Counted from the stretch's first letter, positions 1-10,052 are shown. The stretch: DNA of 64,000 nucleotides from Zygnema cylindricum (GCA_037447655.1 JBBHKE010002873.1:1-64000); one strand, 5' to 3'. Made by a program: numbers and translations. The notes: a model not told the origin generated them from the sequence alone.

Positions 1-441
1 TTTCGCGTTCGAAACAAATGCGCGGTATCCGTTTCATAAAATACATTAAATCGTACTCCGTACTATACAAAACTGTATCTATGCATTACGTATCTATTTC
101 CGTTAGACGAACTAGTCTACGTGTACAAATATAAATATTTGTCAAACCTATTGTACTCTAGCATTGTATTTAGACTTGTTGGTTAAAGCAAACGGCTAGT
201 TTGACGGACGGCATGTACCGGGATCAAATCCTGGGTCCGTCACACCTTTTAGATAACTTTATTAAGAATTGCCTTCTTGTCCACTTTGGACAGCCTAAGC
301 AGCCATGGATCTAACTCCTCTTCAAGTCTTCAGTGACTACGACAAGTGTGGGGACTTGAGTTAGAGGTAGGTTGTCAGTGTCCCCTTTTTTGCCTTTTTA
401 TTTTACAATCTCTAGACCTAGAAAATACTTTAATTTCAACA
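1..441 (-). repeat. 5' part of a copia LTR, cut by the window edge
   Basis: Reverse complement of the first ~440 bp of the LTR at 6060-7250. Its terminus (TGTTGAAATTAAAG on the minus strand) is at 441. It contains the conserved hairpin (about 300-370; loop at about 330-350) and the tRNA-like segment (about 181-243, with B-box-like GGATCAAATCC at 221-231 and a 5-bp T-stem). The rest of the LTR, and any attached element, lies to the left of the window, so solo LTR versus full element cannot be decided. Confidence 0.85.
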
Positions 442-1117
442 TAAATATTTACAAAGTACACACAATCTCACAAAATCGTATGCTCAGTCACGCTGAGTCA
501 CTCAGCGAAACTCCTCCAATTTCGTCAAACAATCCGGGACGTCCAAAATAAACATCGTGTGATTGACGCGATTTCGCGTCCCCACTCCTTGAAAAAAAAA
601 CGGCGGCCCATATCCGCCGTCCGTCGATCTTATTTGGCACCCTTGACGTGGTCACAAAAATCCAAACGAAATCCACGCGAGTCGTCAAATGTCCTACGAC
701 GTCGCGAAGCAAATTCAGTCATTCACGTCCGCTTGTTAAAATAATAATCGTACAACCGATATTATTTCCCTACCGCAGCCGCGTCTTTTGCAATAAACGC
801 GGCAAATAAAGTACACGTCATTTGCAATAAACGTCGCTTGTCGCATATAAAGTACATTTGTCCTAATTATATGTTTCGTATCAGTGACGTACATTTCGTA
901 TATTTCACATCGGATCGCGTCGCAATCCGACCTTCGTTTCTTAACGCATTTCGTGCCACTCAATTACTATTTCACGTCCCTTTAATTTTACTCGTACATT
1001 TACTCCCCCAATCCGCAAATCCATTCGAACCACCGCATTACTTTCGATAATATATTACGCACGTGAAACGTCGCGTGCGCACAAAAGGTCGAGTACGCAC
1101 GAAACCAACTTTTCAAA
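442..1117. repeat. Unclassified dispersed repeat, copy 1
   Basis: About 510-1117 is similar to the reverse complement of about 23590-24010, which sits inside an insertion in the gag of element F. Shared blocks include the stretch around 'gacgcgatttcgcgt' and the end with 'gtacgcacgaaac'. No protein of known family is encoded. It separates the LTR fragment at 1-441 from the LTR remnant of element A, so it either inserted there or belongs to a separate element whose ends I cannot define. Confidence 0.5.
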
Positions 1118-1452
1118 AACAACACTTTACAGTCATATGATTGGTTTGTACTTCAGTAGATAGGAGTTGTGAGAGGGGTTTAGGACTTAGGAAAAGCTGG
1201 TAGGTAGTCACCTCTCTCTAAGAGAGCTTTATATAAAGTTGACATTTTTGGTGGCTCATAACTTATCGGTTGTTTGGCCGTTTTCAGTGATTCTGTTTGC
1301 TACGGACTCAGGGGAGTCCAAGCTGCACAAGGGTGCATCATAATGTTAATTTGTATTCTTTGGTAGTAGTGGTTGTGGCTTGAAATGGGTTAGTTAAAAA
1401 CTATCTAGAGGCTTTGTGAATTCTGAAGTCCAATGTAGGACATTGAATTGCA
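1118..1452 (+). promoter_or_regulatory. 3' part of element A's 5' LTR with TATA box
   Basis: Aligns with 6781-7250 of element B. A TATA box (TATATAAA) lies at about 1230-1237, followed by the transcribed segment containing 'gactcaggggagtc' (about 1305-1318), a short palindrome shared by all LTRs here. The LTR ends with ...TTGCA at 1452, one base before the primer-binding site. The upstream two thirds of the LTR is missing. Confidence 0.7.
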
Positions 1453-2400
1453 AGTTATGGGCCCACCCTCTACGGTGCCCACCTTCATTGGATCTGGGTT
1501 CATCTATTGGGAAGCCATGATGATGGGGGCTTTGTGCGAAAAACGATACTAGGGTATCGTCAGTAGACAAATGAAACGTCCACCTTCGAGAATTCCATCA
1601 GGATTTATAGGAGAAAGGTTTTCTCTAGCAGTGACTGCTTCAGCGCAGGAGGCTGATGATGGGGATAGCAGTGTGTGCGAAAAGGGGAAAGGGAAGGAGA
1701 CACCCCTCACTCTTATTACCATGACACCAAGAGCGGCGGCCGTGAAGATAGTGGAGAACGATACTCAAATGTGGGAAGACGTAAACATGTGTGCCAAGAA
1801 CTTCATTCTAAAGCACCTCATTGAAGCCTTGGCCACCTCTCACCTTCACATTTACAAGGCCGAGGAGTTGTGGGTGAGTTCGGTGAAAATCTATAGAGCT
1901 CGTACTATTCAAGAGCTCTACTTGGCTGAGCAAAAGCTAGCGAGTTACACTTACAAAGGAGGAAAGATGTTAGATTATTGTAGTGATCTTTCTTGTTTGT
2001 ATATGGAGATACAAAGTGCCGGGTGGACAGGTAAAATAAAAATGAAAGTTAACAAACTCATCATGAAGTTACCAGACGAGTACGAGAACATAGTGTACCG
2101 AGTACAGGAAATGAATGATATTTCATGGAAGTTTAATAGAGTGGTCCAGATGATAATTGTGCAGGAAAATACCATGGAGATTAGGAGAGGAGGAAAGAGC
2201 ATTCAAGCTCTAGCTGCAAAAGGGGACCGATGGGGGAAGGACCCGAAGAAACCGTACAAAGGGGAAAGAGATCAGCCTGGAGGACCAAGGCCCCCAAAGG
2301 GCTTTTGTCATTTTTGAAAAATGCCAAGACACTTTATCGCGGATTGTGTCAAGTTGTCGGAGTTGAGGCTCCAAGAGAACCGTGAACGGGGTTCTTCCGG
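1433..2400 (+). pseudogene. copia gag of element A, broken
   Basis: Gag (nucleocapsid precursor) of a copia element. The inherited start codon at 1433 lies inside the LTR, but the next codon is TAG. A further stop follows the conserved CEKR(Y/F) motif near 1550. The body (1571-2317) retains the conserved stretches KHLIEAL, YKGGKMLDYC, MKLPDEYENI and RRGGKS. The C-terminal zinc knuckle (CCHC) is destroyed because its second cysteine codon has become TGA (about 2316), leaving FCHF-stop-KMPRHFIADC. Not functional. Confidence 0.8.
1454..1467 (+). other. Primer-binding site of element A (half-tRNA type)
   Basis: GTTATGGGCCCACC, one base after the LTR end. It is the complement of plant initiator tRNA-Met from the D-stem side through position 39 (GGTGGGCCCATAAC; tRNA sequence recalled, not searched). 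The same 14-mer is at the same place in elements B, D, F and H. Confidence 0.75.
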
Positions 2401-2965
2401 AGCGAAGAAAAATACACTTATGGTCACAAAAGTGACAGGAGAAACCGAGGACGAGTCCTCTGAGGAGGAGTATGGGGAACTTCTCCTTGATGAGAGTCTG
2501 GAGGAGAAGGAGATCCCTTGGCAACAGAAGTGTGCCCTTGGAGCAATTCGGGAAGCTCCAAAAGAAGGATGGATCATCGACTCAGTTCCATCCATGCATA
2601 TGTGTCGTGATAAGGACCTCTTCACTAAGCTAAGAAAGATCCCTACTGTAAAGATAGAGAATGGGGATGGGAGAGTGGTTACCAAAGATCTAGTGAGGTT
2701 AGTAGATTTGAAAGTCTTAGTGGAGGGTAAGATTTCTATACTCACATTCTTAGATGTTCTCTACATTTCTCAGCTAAGTACAAATCTTTTCTCTACGTTT
2801 GTGTTAGATGACAAAGAGTTTGATACCTTCACTAGAAAGAGAGTCTTTACAGCTAAATATGTGGATGATGTTTACTTCACGGCAAATAAAGGTAGCCAAG
2901 GAATGTTTAGGCTTAACTTGAGTGATGAAAGAAGAATGCTTACAATGTTGGTGTTCCTAAGTTGA
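2401..2965 (+). pseudogene. copia protease region of element A, degenerate
   Basis: The frame opening at 2321 runs from the gag C-terminus through an acidic linker into the aspartic protease. The usual catalytic motif D-S-G-A-S followed by HMC reads D-S-V-P-S here (about 2580), so the catalytic Asp is kept but the Gly is lost. Downstream residues match the protease-to-integrase linker of the other copies (VDLKVLVEGK, FTAK.VDDVYFTA.KGSQGMFRL). It ends at a stop near 2963. Confidence 0.75.
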
Positions 2966-4011
2966 TGATTTGGCATAAGGGATTGGGGCATGTGCATTTT
3001 GATAAGTTGAGGGAAATGAAAAAGCTTGGGGTAGTAGAAGGCATTCAGTTTGAGGATAATGAAATTATGGATGATTGTAGTGGTAGTGTTCCAGGTAAGG
3101 CTCACATACTTCCCTTTCCAAAAAACGCCACATATAGAGGTCAGAAAGTACTAGATCTTGTCCACACAAAAATTTGGGGACCTTCAAAAGTACCTTCGAT
3201 TGGAGGAAAGAGGTTTATGTTGACAAAAATTGATGACCGGTCTAGATACTCTAGAGTCTACTTCCTAAATACAAAGTCTGAAGCATCAACTTACTTCAAA
3301 AAATATAAAGCCTGGAGTGAGAAGTTGCATGGAACCCCTATTAAGAGTATACGGAGTGATAATGGGGGGGAATATACCTCTAACTAGTTTGAGGAATACT
3401 TGGGAGATGAGGGAGTTCAACACCAAAAAACCGTACTGTGTAACCCGAAACAAAATGGGGTAGCTGAGAGGTTAAACGGAACACTAGGAGATAGTGCATG
3501 TAGTATGTTGGCCGACAAGAAAATAGGAAAGAGATTTTGGGCAGAAGCCATGAACTGTGCCAACTACATTAAAAATAGAGTCCTTATCTCAGTTGTAAAG
3601 GGAATGACACCTTATGAGAGATGGGTTGGAAGGAAACCATATATCTCTCACCTTAAAGCATTCGATAGCCAAGTTTACACTCTTGACACGGATAAGAAAA
3701 ACTGGAAACTAGAAGCCAAGGGAAAACCTGGATACTTTGTAGGAAATGATGAGGATGTCAAGGGGTATAGAGTTAATGACTTAGCAAAGATAGATATCAT
3801 TTTGGTAAAGCACCTAGTTGTCATGGATGAATGGATGTCATTTGACCCCTTTAAATATACCAAGAAGATAAGAATCAGATTTGACTCTGAAGTTGAGGAG
3901 GACTCTATCTTTCCCGAAAAGGACATGAGTGAAACACGGATTGCAGATTCAAGGGAGTTCCAAGACATAGAAGATCCACCAGAAACCTTACATATTCATA
4001 TGGAGTTTTAG
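2962..4011 (+). pseudogene. copia integrase of element A, broken
   Basis: Two frames, 2962-3387 and 3400-4011, form one integrase. The HHCC domain starts HKGLGHVHFDKL, but the second cysteine pair is damaged (DCSGSVPGKAH where the relatives have DCSGCAQGKAH). The catalytic core has SDNGGEYTSN, interrupted at 3388 by TAG where other copies have Gln, then NGVAERLNGTL with the catalytic Glu. The C-terminal region (GYFVG, DVKGYRV, ILVKHLVVMDE) is typical of this lineage. Integration activity is not expected. Confidence 0.85.
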
Positions 4012-5778
4012 GAGACAGAAGAGGAGGAACCGGGACTGGCTTTTATGGATAAGGGAGTTGATGAGACAGTAAGGTGAAATCCAAGACTTCCCTCCATCCC
4101 AACTTCGAAGTTTGAGGGAGGGAGAAGGAGCAGCAAAAGGATTCAAGAAAATCAGGCCGCTCACAAGGTGACTAAGTTATCTCACCTAGATGAGCCTCAG
4201 TCTTTCTCGGAGGCAGTAAATAGTCTAAAGAAAGACAGATGGATTAGAGCCATAAATGATGAGATGGCCTTTATCATGGAAACAAATACTCGAGAACTAG
4301 CGGACTGTCCTCCGGACAAAAAACACATTGGATGTAAATGGGTGTTTAAACTAAAATTGAACCCAGATAATACCATTGAGAGATATAAGGCTCCATTGGT
4401 AGCAAAGAGGTTCACCCAAAAAGAGGGGATTGACTATGAGGAGACTTTTGCTCCTTGTTCGGTTCCCACCAGTAAGGATTCTCCTCAGTCTGGCAGCACC
4501 GTAAGACATGGAAGTGCACCAGAAGGATATATAAAGTGCCTTTCTTAATGGTGAGTTAGAGGAAGAAGTTTTCATGCGGCAACCAGGAGATTTGTGGAGG
4601 AAGGAGAAGAGAGCAAAGTCTGCAGGCTCAGAAAGTCTCAGAAAGTCTTTATATGGACTAAAACAGGCTCTCGACAGTGGAGTAAGCAACTAGATTAGTT
4701 TTTCACTGGTCTTGGATATATCCAGATCAGCTCTGACCATTCCATCTATATGTTTGAAGAGGAGAATGTTGTCATTTTTATTGCAATTTATGTGGATGAT
4801 CTGCTTGTGTTGAGTAAATCTTTGGAAAAAATCAATTAGTTAAAAAAAGATCTTAGAAGCAGATTTTGATATGAAGGATTTAGGGAAGGCAAGATATATT
4901 TTGGGGATCAAAATGGAGAGAGATAGAGGGAAAAGGATTATCAGATCTACTCAGAAAGAAGCAATTGGTAACATGCTTGAGAAATTCTAGATGGAAAAGA
5001 CAAATAGTTGTACCACTCCCATAGACTTAAAAAAACTAAGTGATGGGAGTGTAGAAGGAGGAGTGATAATCTTAGATAATCAGACGAGTCCAGAGGAGAG
5101 AGAGATTATGAAGTCTATTCCTTATAGACAGGTCGTAGGAAGTTTGATCTATTTTATGAACTGTAAAAGGGCGGATATAGCGACAACAGTCGGAGTCCAC
5201 AGTAGGAGTCTCAACCATCCTAGGATGAAAGATTCTGAGGCAGCCAAGAGAGTCATGAGATATCTGGTAGGAACGAGAGAGTATGGTTGCATTTGGGAGG
5301 TGAGCACACTGCTATCACTACTTAGAGTGATGCCAGTTATGGGGATGCACCTATGAGAAGATGCACTTGTAGGTATATGTTGTATGTGGGGGAAGGTGCT
5401 TGTTGTTGGCTCAACAATCAACAAAAGGTAGTTGCTCTGTCTACTACCGAGGCTGAGTACATGGCCTCTTGTTCTGCTGTGAAAGAGTTAATGTGGGTCA
5501 AATCCTTGTTGCTAAAATTGGGGTATATGAAAGAGGGAGTGCATGAAGTGTTTTGTGATAATTGAGCTGCCATTGCAATTGCAGCTAATCCAAAATATCA
5601 TTTCAAGGCTAAGCATATAGACATAAGATTGAGTTTTGTGAGGGAGAAAGTTGAGAATAAGATTGTGATTCTTGTATATAAATCTGATGAGGAAATGGTA
5701 GTTGATATGATGACAAAACCATTGCCATCTCCCAAATTAAAATATTACAGAGAAAAATGTGGACTAAAACTGAAGTAA
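4012..5778 (+). pseudogene. copia reverse transcriptase and RNase H of element A, broken
   Basis: RT begins near 4168 ([41 protein letters not shown]). It then loses frame repeatedly between 4460 and 4990, although a YVDD-type motif is still visible around 4790. The RNase H part (4991-5356, 5353-5778) retains YRQVVGSLIYFMNC, ALSTTEAEYMASCSAVKELMWVKSLL and the terminal MMTKPLPSPKL. The RNase H frame changes at about 5353 and has a stop at about 5563. The polyprotein stop is at 5776-5778, 25 bp before the 3' LTR. Confidence 0.85.
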
Positions 5779-5803
5779 AAATTAGACTAGGAAAAAAGGG
5801 AAG

Positions 5804-6059
5804 TGTTGAAATTAATAGATTTCTAGAGTATTTTATAGGTCTAAATATGCCAATATAACAAGGAAAAGAAAAGGGCGGACAACTTGTCTCCACCTCCTCT
5901 CTCTAGCCACCATATTTTTTGTAGTCACTGAAGGATAGAAAGGGTGGTTGAGCTATGGCTGCCTTATTTGAATAGGCAAGACTAAAGAGTGACTTATGTC
6001 ACTCTCAACAAAAGGTTGAGTCCAGCAGGACTCGAACCTCCGACCGATAGAGTACAGCG
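5804..6059 (+). repeat. 3' LTR of element A, truncated
   Basis: Starts TGTTGAAATTAATAG directly after the polypurine tract. It contains a weak version of the conserved hairpin (about 5885-5965; loop part GTAGTCACTGA) and an antisense tRNA-like T-arm with a canonical B box (GGTTCGAGTCC on the minus strand, about 6030-6040). It stops at 6059, where the 5' LTR of B begins. Confidence 0.8.
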
Positions 6060-6132
6060 TGTTGAAATTTAAGTATTTTCTAGGTCTAGAGATTGTAAAA
6101 ATAAAAGGAAAAAAGGGGACATTGACAGCCCG

Positions 6133-6205
6133 CCTCTAACTCTTCACTCAAGTCCCCACAATTGTCGCAGTCACCGAAGACTTGAGGAGGAGTTGGATCC
6201 ATGGC
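6133..6205 (+). other. Conserved LTR hairpin (U3)
   Basis: Inverted repeat with arms around CTCAAGTC and GACTTGAG, extended outward by weaker pairing of CTCTAACTC with GAGTTGGAT. The loop is ACAATTGTCGCAGTCACCGA. The same loop with different but still complementary stems occurs in about a dozen LTR copies in this window (see findings). Its role is unknown. Confidence 0.65.
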
Positions 6206-6261
6206 TGCCTCGGCTATCCAAAGAGGACAGGAAGGCAAATCTTGATAGAGTTATCTAAAAG

Positions 6262-6330
6262 GTTTGACGGATCCAGGATTTGATCCTGGTACCTACGTTC
6301 TGTCAAACTAGCCGTTAGCTTTAACCAATA
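6262..6330 (-). other. tRNA-like segment, antisense inside the LTR
   Basis: On the minus strand: an A-box-like GGTTAAAGCTAACGGCT, then about 30 nt later a perfect T-arm (CCAGG-ATCAAAT-CCTGG), whose loop resembles a B box, followed by a segment (ATCCGTCAAA) that can pair with TTTGACAGA just upstream. A normal acceptor stem is not evident, so this is tRNA-derived or tRNA-like, not a tRNA gene. Other LTRs here have closer matches to Pol III boxes (GGTTCGAGTCC near 6035; GGTTCGAGTCT near 25812). Confidence 0.5.
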
Positions 6331-7230
6331 TGTCTAAAGCTAGTGCTAGAGTATATTAGGTTTGACCGATATTTATATTTTGACATGTAGACTAGTTCGT
6401 ATAACGGAAAATAGATACGTAATGCATAGATACAGTTTTGTATAGTACGGAGTACGATTTAATGTATTTTATGAATCTCATACCGCGCATTTGTTTTGAA
6501 CGCGAAACAAATATCGTGCGCGTATTTTCAATGACTACAATTGTATCTGGTTTGATCGAATGGCCACGATAGGTGCCGCGATCACGGAACATGTACTTTT
6601 GGCGTTTTTCAGCCATCGCCACTTCATGTGACACGTGTCGCGACAATGTTGGATTGCGGCGACTCCGGAGATTGCGGGAACAAAATCCGGCTATGACACG
6701 TGTTGACAATTTGGCCATGTTGTACAATGGCCGTACAGAAAGTACACTGGCACCTGTACTTTTCTATACGACACAATAATTTGATTGTTGCGTACTTCAG
6801 TAGATAGAGTTTTGAGGGGGAATACGACTTAGAAAGTTTTGGGTAGGTAACTGCCTCTCCGAGAGAGCACCTTGTATAAATGGCAAACTTTGGCCAGCCA
6901 TAACTATCAATTTACTTGACCATTTTCAGTGATTCTTTTTGCTGCGGACTCAGGGGAGTCCAGGCTACACAGGGGTGTAGTCGATCAAAGTTTTTGTCTG
7001 CCAGGGTGGCGGTGTTTCTAAGGGAAAGTCAAAGTGGGTGAATGTGTCCAAATCTCATATTTTAACTTTGCATTCTGTGGTGGAACTGAGCACACAGAAA
7101 GTGTTATTTCACAGGGGTGAATCTATATTGGGGTTTTGACTATGAAGGGGTCTATCATTTGGGTTTATATCAACTTGGAGTCGGCACTATCTAGATTTGC
7201 TTCTTTTGGATCTGCATACTCTGAGGGCCA

Positions 7231-7593
7231 ATGGAGGTCTCAGAGTTTCAAGTTATGGGCCCACCATCTAGGGTGCCTATGTTTGATGGAACAGGCTTCA
7301 CTTATTGGGAGTTTACAATTGAGGGATTGCTTTTCGAGAAGCACTTATGGGGAATTGTTGCGGGACAAGTGAGATGTCCACCACCTGGCTTTGGAGGAGC
7401 TTACTATGGAGAATCATCTGAGGATGCCCAGAATATCATCCAGAGTTCAGATGCAATGGAAGGTGAAGGGAAATACCTTTCCGTGGATGGGGAAATAGGG
7501 GAGAAGGAAAAAGGGACACCTATGGTGAGGGGAGCTAGGCTCTCAGCAATGCTACCACATGTAGGGATTAAAACTGAAGAAAATGAGAGATAA
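7231..7593 (+). CDS. gag N-terminal part of element B
   Basis: Starts at the ATG inside the LTR (7231) and reads through the PBS, which encodes V-M-G-P-P. The N-terminus follows the family pattern (MGPPSRVPMFDGTGFTYWE, then FEKHLWGIV.GQVR). It ends with TAA at 7591-7593, but the next frame (from 7594) is in phase and continues the gag homology without loss (LWEYKNTIAKHLILRYV, corresponding to WDYNNMAAKHFILRHL). This looks like one nonsense mutation in an otherwise continuous frame, or a readthrough site. 120 codons. Confidence 0.7.
   Translation: MEVSEFQVMGPPSRVPMFDGTGFTYWEFTIEGLLFEKHLWGIVAGQVRCPPPGFGGAYYGESSEDAQNIIQSSDAMEGEGKYLSVDGEIGEKEKGTPMVRGARLSAMLPHVGIKTEENER
7252..7265 (+). other. Primer-binding site of element B (half-tRNA type)
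   Basis: GTTATGGGCCCACC, one base (A) after the LTR end at 7250. It is followed by A, which extends the match to the recalled plant initiator tRNA-Met to 15 nt. It lies inside the gag frame. Confidence 0.75.
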
Positions 7594-9167
7594 TTATGGG
7601 AATACAAAAACACTATAGCAAAACATCTCATACTTAGATATGTGTCTAAGTCGATAGCTATCACTCTTTTAAGTCTAACCAAGTTTTCAAAGATATGGGA
7701 GGCACTAAGTCAAATTTATAAGAGTGAGACTATACACAGGCAACAATTAGTAAAACAAGAAATAGAGGCATATGTTTATAAAGGCGGTAACATGATAGAG
7801 TTTTGCAATGATATTGCTGCGTTATATGTTGAGCTAGCTAGTACGGGATATGTAAAATCTGAGGAGAGTAAGATTAATACACTACTTATGAAACTCCCAG
7901 ATGAGTACGAAAACATTATTTGTCGTATGCAGGCACTTGATGGTTCGTCATGGACTTGGTGCTTTACCATGGGGATAATTCTTGTGAGGGAAAGCACTTT
8001 GGAGCTTCGTAGGGGAAGTGACGAGGTGAATGCATTTACAGCTGGTGGTGATTGGCGGAAGCGTGATGAGAGGATTGGCGGTGATTGGCGGAAGCGTGAT
8101 GAGAGGAACGACGGTGACGAGCGGAAGCGTGATGAGAGGATGAAAGACAAAGGTAAACCTTATCGGAACTTTGATAGAAAGAGAGGGAGAGGAAAAGACA
8201 CAAGAGCTTGGAAAAAAAGGGTTTGCTTCTTTTGTAGGGAACCGGGTCATTATATGAAAGAATGCCCTTGTTTGGAAAAACTTAGAAGTTGGAATGTGGA
8301 TGAGGAGGAAGAAGGGGAAGAGGAGAAAGAGGATGAAGATATTTTAGAGCTTCTCCAGATTAGTAGTATGGGGAAGAGAGAAAAGCACACAGAAATTGCA
8401 CGAAGGCAACAGTGTGCTTTTGGAGGTATAAGGGAAGTAAAGAGAGAAGAGGTACTTGAGGATGTCGAGGAGTGTAGAGTGTATGACTTAGAAATGAGAA
8501 AGTCAGATCTAGGATCCATAAGTGAAAACGGGAAAGATAAAATTAATGAGGATAATTTTATAGATAATAGGGAAACAGAAAGCTGGTCGGAAAGGGAGAC
8601 TTCAACGGATTCCGAGGAAAAGGGAGAAGTGAAACTTGAAGAGGTTTCAATGGATAAGGGAGAAGAGAAATATTTGATTAAAGGTTTAGGGGAGGAGAAA
8701 TATTTATTGGGAATTAAAATAGAAAGTGATTGTGGAAAGAATTCCATGAGAGAGAGTGAGGGAAGTTCAAAAAATGGGGTAGTTATCATGGATAAAAGTA
8801 TGAGTTCGAAAGATGTAGATCTTATGAGGAACTTAGAGGGGACAAGTGTTTTTTGGGAATATTTGGAGGTGGATGGATTTGACATCACTACTTGGTGTGA
8901 TGTCGCTTGTGCAAATGTGCCTGTAAAAGGGTTATCATCCGGGTATGTGTTGCACGTTGGGGATGGGGCTGATTTTTGGAAATGCAAAAGGGAAAGTAGA
9001 TTCTGCTTGGATGAAAATGGGAGGAGGTGGATAAAATCTTTGATCGGATTTATGAAAAGTGGCATGCAAAATAAAATGTATGATCGACAAGATGAAGTTA
9101 TTTTTGGTCATCTAATACACTTTCTTAAATATAAAAGTATTCGCTTGAAGCTTCATGATGGAAAAAG

Positions 9168-9263
<96 letters not shown>

Positions 9264-9276
9264 TTGTTTTTTATGA
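7594..9276 (+). CDS. gag C-terminal part fused to RT/RNase H remnant, element B
   Basis: In-frame continuation of 7231-7593; the longest start-to-stop frame is 7642-9276 (544 codons). Order: gag core (YVYKGGNMIEFCNDI, MKLPDEYENI, RRGSDEV); three charged repeats of about 12 residues (GDWRKRDER) at about 8048-8140; a basic stretch; an intact zinc knuckle C-x2-C-x4-H-x4-C (CFFCREPGHYMKEC, about 8224-8265); and a long acidic linker. Then come shortened relatives of RT (EEKYLLGIKIES), the RT-RNase H linker (NGVVIMDKSMS) and RNase H (DITTWCDVACANVP, SGYVLHVGDGADFW). The STMEAEY block with its catalytic Glu is lost. Protease and integrase are absent. The C-terminus runs into a TA repeat read as Tyr-Ile. 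Enzymatic activity is not expected; a Gag-like role is possible. Confidence 0.7.
9170..9259. repeat. (TA)n microsatellite
   Basis: About 45 uninterrupted TA units inside the end of element B's open frame, just before the 3' LTR. The length is likely polymorphic. Confidence 0.95.
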
Positions 9277-9314
9277 TGGGAGTTGAAAGTAAGTAGACTA
9301 GAAAATAAAGGGAG

Positions 9315-10052
9315 TGTTGAAATTTAAGTATTTTCTAGGTCTAGAGATTGTAAAAATAAAAGGCAAAAAGGGTACACTGACAGCCCGCCTCTAACTCTTC
9401 TCTCAAGTCCCCACACTTGTCGCAGTCACTGAAGACTTGAGGAGGAGTTGGATCCATGGCTGCGTAGGCTGTCCAAAGAGGACGAAAGGCAAAACTTGAT
9501 AGAGTTATCTAAAAGGTTTGATGGATCCAGGATTTGATCCTGGTACCTACGTTCCGTCAAACTAGCCGTTAGCTTTAACCAATATGTCTAAAGCCAGTGC
9601 TAGAGTATATTAGGTTTGACAAATATTTATATTTTGACACGTAAACTAGTTCGTATAACGGAAAATAGATACGTAATGCATAGATACAGTTTTGTATAGT
9701 TCAGAGTACGATTTAATGTATTTTATGAAATGGATACCGCGCATTTGTTTCGAACGCGAAACAAATATCGCGCGCGTATTTTCAATGACTACAATTGTAT
9801 CCGGTTTGATCAGACGGCCACAATAGGTGCCGCGATCACGGAACATGTACTTTTGGCGTTTTTCAGCCATCGCCACTTCATGTGACACGTGGCGCGACAA
9901 TGTTGGATTGCGGCCACTCCGGAGATTGCGGGAACAAATCCGGCTATGACACGTGTCGACAATTTGGCCATGTTGTATAATGGCCGTACAGAAAGTACAC
10001 CGGCACCTATACTTTTCTGTACGACACAATAATTTGATTGGTGCCGTATTTC
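9315..10052 (+). repeat. 3' LTR of element B, truncated
   Basis: Follows the polypurine tract AAATAAAGGGAG. It matches 6060-6800 of the 5' LTR closely, with hairpin (loop ACACTTGTCGCAGTCACTGA) and tRNA-like segment (about 9520-9590, antisense). Similarity stops at about 10052, where the C-type LTR starts. Confidence 0.85.

Larger units (their letters stand above)
1118..6059 (+). mobile_element. Ty1/copia retrotransposon A, full coding length but inactive
   Basis: Order is partial 5' LTR (to 1452), PBS, gag, protease, integrase, RT, RNase H, polypurine tract (GGAAAAAAGGGAAG, ending at 5803) and partial 3' LTR (5804-6059). Integrase before RT defines the copia superfamily. The 5' LTR is shortened by the repeat at 442-1117. 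The 3' LTR is interrupted at 6059/6060 by the 5' LTR of element B. Many stops and frameshifts show it is an old, dead copy. Confidence 0.85.
6060..7250 (+). repeat. 5' LTR of element B (about 1.19 kb)
   Basis: Starts TGTTGAAATTTAAG and ends ...GAGTTTCA. A TATA box (TATAAA) is at 6875-6880. The hairpin lies at 6133-6205, the antisense tRNA-like segment at 6262-6330, and the gag ATG at 7231, 20 nt before the LTR end. Junction with the internal region is fixed by the PBS at 7252. Confidence 0.85.
6060..10052 (+). mobile_element. copia element B: internally deleted, gag-bearing non-autonomous element
   Basis: Two LTRs (6060-7250 and 9315-10052, the second truncated) flank an internal region of only about 2.06 kb, against about 4.35 kb in element A. 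Gag is present with an intact zinc knuckle. Protease, integrase and most of RT are gone. The reading frame continues through shortened remnants of the RT C-terminus and RNase H. The first 250 bp of the two LTRs look roughly 95% identical by eye. B sits in the 3' LTR of element A. Confidence 0.8.

Noticed and set aside
6262-6330. Functional tRNA gene
   Set aside because: No proper acceptor stem or anticodon arm; it occurs at the same place in every LTR, so it is an LTR component.
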